Notes: generated from the letters alone by a model not told the origin. DNA of 64,000 bases from Ramlibacter sp. (GCA_030695945.1 JAUYOG010000053.1:124001-188000), one strand, 5' to 3'; counted from the stretch's first letter, positions 9,841 through 19,466 are shown. A program made the numbers and translations.

Positions 9841-10338
9841 ATGACTACAAGGATCCCGGCCGTGGACATGGAAGCCCGTGCCCACAGCGAACACCCGGAA
9901 GCGTTGCGCCTGTGGCTGCGCCTGCTCACCTGCACCCAGATCGTCGAGAAGCAGGTGCGCACGCAGCTGCGCGAGCGCTTCGACACCACCTTGCCCCGCT
10001 TCGACCTGATGGCACAGCTCGAGCGGGCGCCGGACGGCCTGAAGATGAACGAGCTTTCGCGCCGGATGATGGTCACCGGCGGCAACGTCACCGGCATCAC
10101 CGACCAGCTGGTGGCCGAGGGCCTGGTGGACCGCGTCGACGTCGAAGGCGACAGGCGCGCCTACCGCGTGCGCCTCACGCCCAAGGGACACAGGACCTTC
10201 CAGGAGATGGCGCGAGAGCACGAGGGCTGGATCGTCGAGGCATTCGCCGGCCTCACCGACAAGGACCTCGCCACGCTGCACCGCCTGCTCGGCAAGGTGA
10301 AGGACCACGCCAACGCGCGCGCCGACTCGGCCGCATGA
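9841..10338 (+). CDS. MarR-family transcriptional regulator
   Basis: LKMNELSRRMMVTGGNVTGITDQLVAEGLVDRVDVEGDRRAYRVRLTPKG winged-helix signature. Confidence 0.9.
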   Translation: MTTRIPAVDMEARAHSEHPEALRLWLRLLTCTQIVEKQVRTQLRERFDTTLPRFDLMAQLERAPDGLKMNELSRRMMVTGGNVTGITDQLVAEGLVDRVDVEGDRRAYRVRLTPKGHRTFQEMAREHEGWIVEAFAGLTDKDLATLHRLLGKVKDHANARADSAA

Positions 10339-10352
10339 GGAGTATTGCCACG

Positions 10353-11963
10353 ATGTCCGCCCAGCAAGACCGCTTCGTCCATGATCGCCTGCCGCCCCGG
10401 TCCGCCTGGCCGCAGCTGCGCTACGACCTGCCGGAGCTGCAGTTTCCCGACCAGGTGAACCTGGTGGAGGAACTGCTGGACAAGGCCCCGGCCAGGGGAT
10501 TCGGCGACCGGCCGATGCTGCGTTCCAGCCGCATCACGCTCACCTACGCCGACGCGCGCGACCGCGTCGACCGCATCTGCCGCGTGCTGACCGAGGACCT
10601 CGGCCTGGTGCCCGGCAACCGGGTGCTGCTGCGCGGCGGCAACTCGATCGGGCTGGCGCTCGCCTGGCTGGCGGTCGTGAAAGCCGGCCTCGTCGCCGTG
10701 GCCACCATGCCGCTGCTGCGCGCGCGCGAGCTCGGCGACATCATCGACAAGGCGCAGCCGACCGTCGCGCTGTGCGACATCAAGCTGCTGGACGAACTCG
10801 AGCTGGCACGCCAGGACCGGCCCGTGCTCGGCACGGTGATCGCGTTCAACTCGATGGACGCGCCGGGCTCGCTGGCCGTGCGCGCGGCGCAGAAGCAGGG
10901 CGACTTCGCACCGTGCCCGACGGCCGCCGACGACATCGCCATGATGGCGTTCACCTCGGGCACCACCGGCAAGCCCAAGGCCGCCGTGCACACCCACCGG
11001 GACGTGCTGGCGTCCTGCGAGGCCTGGCCGCGCCACGTGCTGCGGGCCACGCCCGACGACATCGTGGTCGGCTCGCCGCCGCTCGCGTTCACCTTCGGCC
11101 TGGGCGGCTTGCTGATCTTCCCGATGTGGGCCGGGGCCAGCGTCTACTTCCCCGACGCCCCGTACACGCCCGAAGCCATGGTGACAATGATGCGGGAGAC
11201 GGGCGCGACGATCTGCTACACCGCGCCGACGTTCTACCGGCAGATGGCGCCGTTCGCACGCCAGCACGGCGTGGGCAAGCTGCGCATCACCGTGAGCGCC
11301 GGCGAGGGCCTGCCCGACGCGACGCGCCAGCTGTGGAAGCAGGCCACCGGCATCGAGATGCTGGACGGCATCGGCGCGACGGAGATGTTCCACATCTTCA
11401 TTTCTGCCGCGGGCAGCGCCGTGCGCCCGGGCGCCATCGGCAAGGTGGTGCCCGGCTACACGGCCAAGGTGGTGGACGACGATGGCAGGGAAGTGCCGCG
11501 CGGCACGATCGGCAAGCTGGCGGTCGTCGGCCCCACCGGCTGCAAGTACCTGGACGACCCGCGCCAGGCCAGCTACGTGAAGGACGGCTGGAACTACCCC
11601 GGCGACGCCTTCATGCAGGACGACGACGGCTACTTCTTCTACCAGGCGCGCGCCGACGACATGATCATCACGGCGGGCTACAACGTCGGCGGCCCGGAGG
11701 TCGAGGACGCGCTGCTCAGGCACCCCGCCGTGGCCGAGTGCGGCGTGGTCGGCAAGCCCGACGAGGAGCGCGGCATGATCGTCAAGGCCTTCTGCGTGCT
11801 CAAACCCGGCTACGCGCCCGACGCCGCGATGGTCAAGATCCTGCAGGACCACGTGAAGTCGAGCATCGCGCCGTTCAAGTACCCGCGCGAGATCGAGTTC
11901 CTGCCCAGCCTGCCGCGCACCGAAACCGGCAAGCTGCAACGCTTCAAGCTGCGGCAGGCTTGA
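10353..11963 (+). CDS. Benzoate/2-aminobenzoate-CoA ligase-like AMP-binding protein
   Basis: MAFTSGTTGKPKAAVHTHRDVLASCEAWPRHVL, GYNVGGPEVEDALLRHPAVAECGVVGKPDEERG. Confidence 0.85.
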   Translation: MSAQQDRFVHDRLPPRSAWPQLRYDLPELQFPDQVNLVEELLDKAPARGFGDRPMLRSSRITLTYADARDRVDRICRVLTEDLGLVPGNRVLLRGGNSIGLALAWLAVVKAGLVAVATMPLLRARELGDIIDKAQPTVALCDIKLLDELELARQDRPVLGTVIAFNSMDAPGSLAVRAAQKQGDFAPCPTAADDIAMMAFTSGTTGKPKAAVHTHRDVLASCEAWPRHVLRATPDDIVVGSPPLAFTFGLGGLLIFPMWAGASVYFPDAPYTPEAMVTMMRETGATICYTAPTFYRQMAPFARQHGVGKLRITVSAGEGLPDATRQLWKQATGIEMLDGIGATEMFHIFISAAGSAVRPGAIGKVVPGYTAKVVDDDGREVPRGTIGKLAVVGPTGCKYLDDPRQASYVKDGWNYPGDAFMQDDDGYFFYQARADDMIITAGYNVGGPEVEDALLRHPAVAECGVVGKPDEERGMIVKAFCVLKPGYAPDAAMVKILQDHVKSSIAPFKYPREIEFLPSLPRTETGKLQRFKLRQA

Positions 11964-11996
11964 TGCCCGGGCGGGGACCCGGCCCATAATCTCCCC

Positions 11997-13229
11997 ATGC
12001 CAGCTTATTCCTTCGAGGCACTGGACGCCCAGGGCGAAACCCGCCGCGGCGTGATGGAGGCCGACACCGCCAAGGCGGCGCGCAGCCTGCTGAGGGCGCA
12101 GGCCCTGGTCCCGCTGGACGTCGTCCCCGTCAGCTCCGGCGTGGCCGCCAACGAGCAAAGCTTTGGCTGGAGCGAGCGCGCCTTCAGCCGGGCGGTGTTC
12201 TCGGCCACCGGCCTGGCGGTGTGGACCCGGCAGCTGGCTGGGCTGGTCACTTCGGGGCTGCCGCTCGAGCGGGCGCTCACCGCCCTCACCGACGAAACGG
12301 AAAACGAGCGAGAGCGGCACCTGGTCGCTGCGCTGCGCGCCGAGGTCAATGCCGGCTCGCCGTTCGGCAAGGCGCTGGGCCGCTTTCCGCGCGAGTTCCC
12401 GGACATCTACGTCGCCGTCGTGGGCGCGGGGGAGCAAAGCGGCAACCTGGGCCTGGTGCTGGAGCGCCTGGCCGACGACCTCGAGGAGAGGCAGGCCCTG
12501 CAGGCCAAGCTGCTGGGCGCCGCACTGTATCCCGCGATCGTGACGGTGGTGGCGATCGCGATCGTGCTGTTCCTGGTGGCCTATGTCGTGCCGCAGGTGG
12601 CGAACGTGTTCGCCGGCACCAAGCGCTCGCTGCCCTTCCTCACGGTGGCGATGCTGGCGGTGAGCGGCTTCGTGCGCAACTGGGGCTGGCTGGCCGCGTT
12701 GCTGCTGGCCGGCGGCACGGTGGCCCTGCGGCTGGCGCTGCGCAACGAAAGAACACGCGAGCGCTTCGATGCAGGCTGGCTCAAGCTGCCGCTGGTGGGC
12801 CGGCTCTCGCGCGGCTACAACGCCGCCCGCTTCGCCAGCACGCTGGCGATGCTGGCGGGCGCGGGCGTGCCCATCCTCAAGGCATTGCAGGCCGCGGCCG
12901 AAACCCTGGGCAACCGCGCGATGCGCGCCGACGCGATGGATGCGCTGGTGCTGGTGCGCGAAGGCGCGCCGCTGGCCTCGGCCATCGCGCAGAAGAAGCG
13001 CTTTCCGGGCCTGCTGCCGATGTTCGCGCGGCTGGGCGAGCAGACCGGGCAGCTGCCCGTGATGCTGCAGCGCGCCGCGTCCCAGCTCGCCGCCGAAGTG
13101 CAGCGGCGCGCCATGCAGCTGGCCACCATCCTCGAGCCCTTGCTGATCGTCGCCATGGGCTTCGTCGTGATGCTGATCGTGCTGGCCGTGCTGCTGCCGA
13201 TCATCCAGCTGAACCAGTTCGTCAAATGA
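11997..13229 (+). CDS. gspF: Type II secretion system inner-membrane protein GspF
   Basis: N-terminal AYSFEALDAQGETRRGVMEADTAKAARSLLRAQALVPLDV, AVVGAGEQSGNLGLVLERLADDLEERQALQAKL, C-terminal LEPLLIVAMGFVVMLIVLAVLLPI. Confidence 0.93.
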   Translation: MPAYSFEALDAQGETRRGVMEADTAKAARSLLRAQALVPLDVVPVSSGVAANEQSFGWSERAFSRAVFSATGLAVWTRQLAGLVTSGLPLERALTALTDETENERERHLVAALRAEVNAGSPFGKALGRFPREFPDIYVAVVGAGEQSGNLGLVLERLADDLEERQALQAKLLGAALYPAIVTVVAIAIVLFLVAYVVPQVANVFAGTKRSLPFLTVAMLAVSGFVRNWGWLAALLLAGGTVALRLALRNERTRERFDAGWLKLPLVGRLSRGYNAARFASTLAMLAGAGVPILKALQAAAETLGNRAMRADAMDALVLVREGAPLASAIAQKKRFPGLLPMFARLGEQTGQLPVMLQRAASQLAAEVQRRAMQLATILEPLLIVAMGFVVMLIVLAVLLPIIQLNQFVK

Positions 13230-13328
13230 CTCCCCCCCGAAGCGCCTTCGGCGCCTCCCCCTCAAGGGGGCGCCACCAGCGGCCCGGCGAAGCCGGTTCC
13301 GCGGTGGCTCCCGAATGGGACCACTGAC

Positions 13329-14243
13329 ATGGCCGTGTCTCTGGACAACAAGCTGGTGGTCGCGATCTCGTCGCGCGCCCTCTTCAATCTCGAAGAGGAA
13401 AACCACGTCTACGAGTCCGGCAACCCGCAGGAGTACATGAAGCTGCAGTTCGAGCGGCTGGACCTGCCGGCCGGCCCGGGCATCGCCTTCTCGCTGATCA
13501 AGAAGCTGCTCGCGTTCAACGACACGACGACCCAGCGGGTCGAGGTGGTGATCCTCTCGCGCAACGATCCCGTGTCGGGCATGCGGATCTTCCGCTCCGG
13601 GCTCGCCAACGAGATCACGCTGCAGCGCGGGGTGTTCACGCAAGGGCGTTCCCCGTTTCGCTACCTGCGGCCGCTCGGCGCGCACCTGTTCCTCTCGGCC
13701 AACGCGGAGGACGTGCGCGAGGCGCTGGCCGCCGGCTTCCCGGCCGCGCGCGTCCTGACCGAATCGGTGCTGGCCGGCAGCAACTACCCGAACGAAGTGC
13801 GGATCGCCTTCGACGGCGACGCCGTCCTGTTCTCCGACGAAGCCGAGCGCGTGTTCCAGTCGCAGGGCCTGGATGCCTTCCAGCAGCACGAACTCTCCAA
13901 GGCGGCGCAGCCGCTGCCCGAGGGCCCCTTCAAGCCGCTGCTCGCGGCGCTGCACCGCCTGCAGCAGGCCGGCACCCCGCAGATGCGCATCCGCACCGCG
14001 CTGGTGACGGCGCGCAGCGCGCCCGCGCACGAACGCGCGATCCGCACGCTGATGAACTGGGACATCCGGGTGGACGAGGCGATGTTCCTCGGCGGCTTGC
14101 CCAAGGGCGAGTTCCTGCGCGAATTCGAACCCGACTTCTTCTTCGACGACCAGACCGGCCACGTCGACCATGCCGCCCGGCACGTGCCCTCGGGCCATGT
14201 CGCCAGCGGCATCTCGAACCCACGCCCGCCACGCCCCGGGTAG
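13329..14243 (+). CDS. 5'-nucleotidase family protein (cytosolic NT5C1-like)
   Basis: LVVAISSRALFNLEEENHVYE.. VEVVILSRNDPVSGMRIFRSGLANEI, bacterial 5'-nucleotidase pattern. Confidence 0.7.
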   Translation: MAVSLDNKLVVAISSRALFNLEEENHVYESGNPQEYMKLQFERLDLPAGPGIAFSLIKKLLAFNDTTTQRVEVVILSRNDPVSGMRIFRSGLANEITLQRGVFTQGRSPFRYLRPLGAHLFLSANAEDVREALAAGFPAARVLTESVLAGSNYPNEVRIAFDGDAVLFSDEAERVFQSQGLDAFQQHELSKAAQPLPEGPFKPLLAALHRLQQAGTPQMRIRTALVTARSAPAHERAIRTLMNWDIRVDEAMFLGGLPKGEFLREFEPDFFFDDQTGHVDHAARHVPSGHVASGISNPRPPRPG

Positions 14244-14296
14244 GACGCCCGCGCGGCCGCGCGCTACGATGCCCCGTTCCTGGAAGGGTACGTCGC

Positions 14297-16051
14297 ATGA
14301 AAACGCTCGAGAAGCTGGCCACGGCCAGAGGCACGGTTGGCAAGGTCTGGGCGCTCACCACCCCCTACTTCGGCTCGGACGAGAAATGGAAGGCGCGCGC
14401 GCTGCTGGCGGCGATCGTGGGCCTGAACCTCGCGGCCGTGTACATGCTGGTCCTGATCAACGACTGGAACCGCACCTTCTACGACGCACTCGAAAAGCGC
14501 GACCAGGCAGAGTTCTGGGTGCAGTTGCTGCGCTGGACGTACCTCGCGTTCGGCTACATCGTCATCGCCGTCTACAAGTTCTACCTGACGCAGTTGCTCG
14601 AGGTGCGCTGGCGCGCCTGGATGACCACCCACTACCTGGAGCGCTGGCTGACTGGGCAGGCCTTCTACCGCATGGAGCTGGCGCGCTTTTCCGGCGGCGC
14701 CGCGACGCCCGACAACCCCGACCAGCGCATCCAGGAAGACCTGAACCTGTTCACCTCCTACAGTGTGTCGCTCACGATGGGTTTGCTGAACGCCGTGGTC
14801 ACCCTGATCAGTTTTGTCGGCATCCTGTGGACCCTCTCGGGCAGCTTCGCCTTCAGTGCCGGCGGGAGCCAGTACGAGCTGCACGGCTACATGGTGTGGG
14901 CCGCGGTGGCGTACTGCCTCGTCGGCAGCGTGCTCACGCACTACATCGGGCGGCCGCAGATCGCGCTGAACTTCCAGCAGCAGCGCTACGAAGCCGATTT
15001 CCGCCATCACATGGTGCGGGTGCGCGAGTACAGCGAGGCCATCGCGCTGGACAAGGGCGAGGCCGTGGAGCGCGGCCACCTCGACCGGCGCTTCGTCAAG
15101 GTCCTGGCCAACTACCTCAAGCTGATCAAGGCGCAGAAGAACCTGATCTGGTTCAACATCTTCTTCGGCCAGGCGGCGCTGATCTTCCCGCTGCTGGTGG
15201 CCTCGCCTCGGTTCTTCAGCGGCGCCATCCAGCTCGGCCAGCTGATGCAGATCGCCTCGGCGTTCGGCCAGGTACAGGACTCGCTCGCCTGGTTCGTCGA
15301 CAACTACAGCACGCTGGCCGCCTGGCGCGCGACCACCGACCGCCTGACCAGCTTCGAGGACAGCGTGGCCGCGCAGGCACGCGCGCAGCGCCCGGAGGTG
15401 GTGCAGGGCACTCCCGAACTGGCCGCGCACGACCTGGCGCTGGAGCTGCCCGATGGGGCGGTGCTGCTGTCGGGGCTGTCGCTGCGCGTCGCGCCCGGCG
15501 AATCGGTGCTTGTCAAGGGTCCGTCCGGCAGCGGCAAGTCGACGTTGTTCCGCGCTTTCGCCGGCATCTGGCCGTTCGCGCGGGGCAAGGTGGAGATTCC
15601 CGCAGACACCATGTGCGTTCCGCAGAACCCCTACTTCCCCGACGGCCCCTTGCGCGATGCACTGGCCTACCCCGAACCGGCCGGCCGTTACAGCGACGAC
15701 GCCTTGCGCCAGGCGCTGCAGGACGCACTGCTGCCGCAGCTCGCGCAGCGGCTGGCCGACGAGGATGCGTGGAGCCAGAAGCTCTCCGGCGGCGAGCGCC
15801 AGCGGCTGGCGCTGGCGCGGGTCTTCCTCAAGCAGCCGGCGTGGGTGCTGGCGGACGAAGCCACCAGCGCGCTGGACGAGCCGGCCGAACGAACGCTCTA
15901 CCTGCGGCTGTCGGCCATGGTCAAGCGCAAGGGCGGTGCGATCGTGTCGATCGCCCACCGGCCCGCGCTGGACGAGTTCCATGCACGGCGCTGGCAGCTC
16001 GAGCCATCTCCAGGGGGTGGGCCGGCGGCTCACCTGTTGCGGCAGGCTTGA
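14297..16051 (+). CDS. ABC transporter ATP-binding/permease, SbmA/BacA-like (ABC_membrane_2 type)
   Basis: LINDWNRTFYDALEKRDQAEFW N-terminal domain; Walker A KGPSGSGKSTLFRAFAGIWP; LSGGERQRLALARV. Confidence 0.87.
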   Translation: MKTLEKLATARGTVGKVWALTTPYFGSDEKWKARALLAAIVGLNLAAVYMLVLINDWNRTFYDALEKRDQAEFWVQLLRWTYLAFGYIVIAVYKFYLTQLLEVRWRAWMTTHYLERWLTGQAFYRMELARFSGGAATPDNPDQRIQEDLNLFTSYSVSLTMGLLNAVVTLISFVGILWTLSGSFAFSAGGSQYELHGYMVWAAVAYCLVGSVLTHYIGRPQIALNFQQQRYEADFRHHMVRVREYSEAIALDKGEAVERGHLDRRFVKVLANYLKLIKAQKNLIWFNIFFGQAALIFPLLVASPRFFSGAIQLGQLMQIASAFGQVQDSLAWFVDNYSTLAAWRATTDRLTSFEDSVAAQARAQRPEVVQGTPELAAHDLALELPDGAVLLSGLSLRVAPGESVLVKGPSGSGKSTLFRAFAGIWPFARGKVEIPADTMCVPQNPYFPDGPLRDALAYPEPAGRYSDDALRQALQDALLPQLAQRLADEDAWSQKLSGGERQRLALARVFLKQPAWVLADEATSALDEPAERTLYLRLSAMVKRKGGAIVSIAHRPALDEFHARRWQLEPSPGGGPAAHLLRQA

Positions 16052-16070
16052 TCCGGCCGGGCACGGCGAG

Positions 16071-17057
16071 TCAGCGCGGGATGACGCCCCGCGCCTCGCG
16101 CCGCGCGATCCAGAGCGTCGACGCGCAGATGACCACGCCGCCGATCAGCGTCGACCGGCTGGGCCTGTCGGCGAAGATCAGCCAGCCCAGCAGCGAGGCC
16201 CACACCAGGTCCAGGAACTTCACCGACTGCGTGGCCGAGATGTCGGCCACGCTGAAGGCGCGCGTGAGGAAGTAGTGGCCGGCGCTGCCGAGGACGCCGC
16301 AGGCCAGGAACGCGATCCACTGCGCGGCCGTCGGCGCCCGCCATGCGAGCAGCGCCAGCGGCAGGCTGATCGCCGTCACGGTGATCGATTGCCACAGCAC
16401 GATCACCTCCGGCCGCTCGTAGCGGGTGAGCCCCTTGGTGATGAGGAACGACGCCGCGAACACCGGTGCGGTGGACAGCATCAGCAGGCTGTAGCCGCCG
16501 CCCGCGCCGGACAGCTTCGGCGCCACGACGATGAGCACGCCGGCCAGGCCGATCAGCGCCGCCAGCCACCGCTCCCAACGCATCTTTTCGCCGAAGACCA
16601 GCGCCGCGCCGATCATGATGAAGATCGGCCCCGTGAAGCCGATCGCCGTGGTCTCGGCCAGCGTGATGTGGGGGATCGCCATGAACCACAGCGCCAGACC
16701 GAAGCTGTGGACGGCGCCGCGCGCAAACTGGCCGCCGATATTGCGGGGCCGCCAGGCGGCCAGGCCCGCGCGCAGGACCAGCGGCAGCATCACGAGCAGG
16801 CCGAAGAGGTAGCGCAGGAACTGGGTCTGGAACGCATCGAGCTCCAGCGCCAGCCCGCGCATGAGGGCATTGAGCACCGCGAACGTGAGGCCCGCCGCGC
16901 CGGACCAGAGCAGGCCGCGCACGACCGGGTCCAGCCGCGAAGCCTGCCTGTGCCACAACCGCGCATGCCGCACGAGCATGTGGCGCTTGGCGCGCGCACC
17001 ACCACCGTCCTGAACTGCCACGGCTTGCCATCTCCACGACCGACTTGAATCGGCCAC
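16071..17057 (-). CDS. DMT-superfamily (EamA) transporter; start uncertain, ATG at 16979 also possible
   Basis: Two EamA-like repeats, ten predicted hydrophobic segments. Confidence 0.85.
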   Translation of the reverse strand: MADSSRSWRWQAVAVQDGGGARAKRHMLVRHARLWHRQASRLDPVVRGLLWSGAAGLTFAVLNALMRGLALELDAFQTQFLRYLFGLLVMLPLVLRAGLAAWRPRNIGGQFARGAVHSFGLALWFMAIPHITLAETTAIGFTGPIFIMIGAALVFGEKMRWERWLAALIGLAGVLIVVAPKLSGAGGGYSLLMLSTAPVFAASFLITKGLTRYERPEVIVLWQSITVTAISLPLALLAWRAPTAAQWIAFLACGVLGSAGHYFLTRAFSVADISATQSVKFLDLVWASLLGWLIFADRPSRSTLIGGVVICASTLWIARREARGVIPR

Positions 17058-17267
17058 TATAGCCGGGTGACCGGCCCGGCCTACTGCCGCACTTTGCCTT
17101 TGCCGCCGAGGATGGCGAGCTTCACGAACTTCGAGCCCGCACGGATGTCGGGCCGGTACGAGACGGAGTAGCCGCCCAGCTCGCAGTACATCGCACCGTT
17201 GCCCGGTTTGCTGCCCTGCGTCACGCAGGCGCCAGCAAAGTCTTGCGCAGGGCGTTAAAGTGTCCGT

Positions 17268-17447
17268 GTCTTCAGGGCGGGGTGAAATTCCCCACCGGCG
17301 GTAGGCGGCGAGGAGAGCGCGAGCTTTTCGGACCGCGAGCCCGCGAGCGCCCCGCGCCGCAAGGCGCGGGGGTCAGCAGACCCAGTCAGATTCTGGGGCC
17401 GACGGTTATGGGAGCGGAAGCTTCCTGAAAGTCCGGATGAAAGAAGA
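17268..17447 (+). promoter_or_regulatory. FMN riboswitch (RFN element) upstream of ribB
   Basis: TTCAGGGCGGGGTGAAATTCCCCACCGGCGGTA ... GCCCGCGAGCG ... GGTCAGCAGACCC ... TCTGGGGCCGACGGTTAT ... AGTCCGGATGAAAGAAGA; closing stem TCTTC/GAAGA. Confidence 0.95.
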
Positions 17448-17560
17448 TTCGTTGCGGCGTTGCCGCGGCGATGTGCTGGCGCGTTTTCTCCGCAAGGAGG
17501 ACGGGCGCGAGCGTTCTTGCCTGCCTTGAAGCGTTTTTGTCCAACCCACAGGAGCGTTTC

Positions 17561-18208
17561 ATGATCGTTACCCACCCCACCCCGGCGTCCACCGACGCCA
17601 TCCCCCTCGCAACCCTGCCCGAGGTCATCGCGCAGATCGTCGCCGGCCGGCCCGTGCTCGTCCTGGACGACGCGGCGCGCGAGAACGAGGCCGACCTGGT
17701 CTGCGCCGCCGACCTGGTCACCCCGGCCGTGATGGCCATGATGATCCGCGAGGGCAGCGGCATCGTGTGCCTGTGCATCCAGCCGGACAAGGCCAGCGCG
17801 CTCCGGCTGCGACCGATGGTCGAGGTCAACCGCTCGCGCTACGCCACCGCCTTCACTCAGTCGATCGAGGCGGAGCACGGCGTCACGACCGGCGTGTCCG
17901 CCGCGGACCGCGTGCAGACCATCCAGTGCGCGCTGCGCTCGACGCTGGAGCGCAGCGAGGTGGTGAGCCCCGGCCATGTGTTCCCGCTGATTGCGCGGCC
18001 GGGCGGCACGCTGGAGCGCGACGGCCACACCGAAGCCGCGGTGGATCTGGCCGTCCTGGCCGGCCTGTCGCCGACGGGCGTGTTATGCGAGTTGATGAAC
18101 CCGGACGGCACGATGGCGCGCGGCGCGCAGGTGGCGCGCTTCGCCCGCGACAACGGCTTGCTCTGCACGAGCGTTGCGGCGATCGCCGGGTACCGGCGCG
18201 CGAACTGA
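17561..18208 (+). CDS. ribB: 3,4-dihydroxy-2-butanone-4-phosphate synthase
   Basis: LDDAARENEADLVCAADLVTPAVMAMMIREGSGIVCLC; downstream of FMN riboswitch; ORF track start is further upstream. Confidence 0.95.
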   Translation: MIVTHPTPASTDAIPLATLPEVIAQIVAGRPVLVLDDAARENEADLVCAADLVTPAVMAMMIREGSGIVCLCIQPDKASALRLRPMVEVNRSRYATAFTQSIEAEHGVTTGVSAADRVQTIQCALRSTLERSEVVSPGHVFPLIARPGGTLERDGHTEAAVDLAVLAGLSPTGVLCELMNPDGTMARGAQVARFARDNGLLCTSVAAIAGYRRAN

Positions 18209-18211
18209 TCG

Positions 18212-18727
18212 TCAGGCGAGGCCGACTACGTCCTCCGACGTGTCGGCCGGCTTGGGCGTTTCGGCGGAGGCCGCCTCGGCCGGTGCGGGCTCGTCCGGCC
18301 GCGCGTGCTTGACCACCGTGACGGGGATCGTCGAATCATGGGCGAGCACCTGCGATACCGATCCCAGCATGGGGCCGGCGAGACCGCCACGCCCCCGCGC
18401 GCCCACGACGATGGCATCGCAGCCATAGCGCTCGGCGATGTCGAGCAGCGTATGCGCGGGGTCGCCGGATGCGATTTCGAATTCATAGCCGACGCCCGCT
18501 GCGTCGCACAGCTGCCGCGCGCCTTCGAGCAGGTGATCTCCGGCGCTGGCCGTCATGCCTTGCACGCGCTGCGGGTCGCGCATGGTCAGCAGTTCATAAA
18601 GCGACGCGGGCTCCTGCACATTGGCCAGGACGAAATCCGCGTTCAGGCCCTGCTGACGCAGGCCGAGCGCGTAGCGCACCGCGTCGAGCGACAGCTCGGA
18701 CCCATCGACCGGGAGCAGGATCTTCAT
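18212..18727 (-). CDS. Universal stress protein (UspA family)
   Basis: MKILLPVDGSELSLDAV.. and GCDAIVVGARGRGGLAGPMLGSVSQVLAHDSTIPVTVV. Confidence 0.92.
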   Translation of the reverse strand: MKILLPVDGSELSLDAVRYALGLRQQGLNADFVLANVQEPASLYELLTMRDPQRVQGMTASAGDHLLEGARQLCDAAGVGYEFEIASGDPAHTLLDIAERYGCDAIVVGARGRGGLAGPMLGSVSQVLAHDSTIPVTVVKHARPDEPAPAEAASAETPKPADTSEDVVGLA

Positions 18728-18860
18728 GACGAGCCTCGCTTTCGTAGTGCAACGCGTTCACCATAGCCATTGCACGCCGCCATGGCAAGCCCGTGACCCA
18801 CGTCAACAAAAGGAACTACCCGCGTTCCTAGAATGAATCCGGGATCCACCTCGGACGGAT

Positions 18861-18888
18861 GGAACATTCGCGTTCGCCGTTCGTTCAA
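18861..18888 (+). promoter_or_regulatory. Putative ECF-sigma promoter, copy 1
   Basis: GGAACATTCGCGTTCGCCGTTCGTTCAA; same length and near-identical to copy at 20396. Confidence 0.65.
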
Positions 18889-18893
18889 CCATC

Positions 18894-19466
18894 GTGAAGG
18901 CAAAGCCCGGCGTGTTCGACACCAGCCGTCCGGAAGCCGAGCTGGTCGCGCTCGCGCAGGAGGGCGACCATGCCGCCTATGGGGCGCTCGTGCGGCGCCA
19001 CCAGGACCGCATCTTTCGCCATCTGCTCAACCTCACAGGGTCGCGGGAGGACGCTTTGGAACTGGCGCAGGACGTATTCATCAAGGCCTGGCAGGCCCTG
19101 CCGGCGTGGCGGCCCGATGTGCAGTTCCACACCTGGGTCTACCGCATCGCGTCCAACGCCGCCATGGACGTGCTGCGCCGGCGCAAGGTCGTGCAATTCG
19201 TGGCGCTGGAAGACGACTACGATGCCCCGTCGCAGCAGCCCGGGCCCGAGGCACAGTTGCAGGGCAGGCAGCGGCTGCGCAACCTGGACGCGGCGCTGGC
19301 CCGCCTGCCCGCGGAGCAGCGGGAGATCATCCTGCTGCGCGAGGTGGAAGGGCTGAGCTACGACGAGCTGGCGGCGGCGCTGGCGATCGACGAGGGCACC
19401 GTGAAATCCAGGTTGGCCCGGGCGCGCGCGGCACTGGCCGCAAGTGATGAGAGGATGAACAGATGA
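18894..19466 (+). CDS. ECF-type RNA polymerase sigma factor (start may be GTG 18912)
   Basis: LELAQDVFIKAWQALPAWRPDVQFHTWVYRIASNAAMDVLRRRK; LPAEQREIILLREVEGLSYDELAAALAIDEGTVKSRLARARAAL. Confidence 0.93.
   Translation: MKAKPGVFDTSRPEAELVALAQEGDHAAYGALVRRHQDRIFRHLLNLTGSREDALELAQDVFIKAWQALPAWRPDVQFHTWVYRIASNAAMDVLRRRKVVQFVALEDDYDAPSQQPGPEAQLQGRQRLRNLDAALARLPAEQREIILLREVEGLSYDELAAALAIDEGTVKSRLARARAALAASDERMNR

Noticed and set aside
10161-14198. 1345-aa minus-strand ORF
   Set aside because: Antisense shadow ORF in GC-rich DNA; low-complexity Arg/Ala/His-rich product crossing four convincing plus-strand genes.
17268-17447. Unusual GC-rich palindromes before ribB as a novel element
   Set aside because: Fully explained by a canonical FMN riboswitch.
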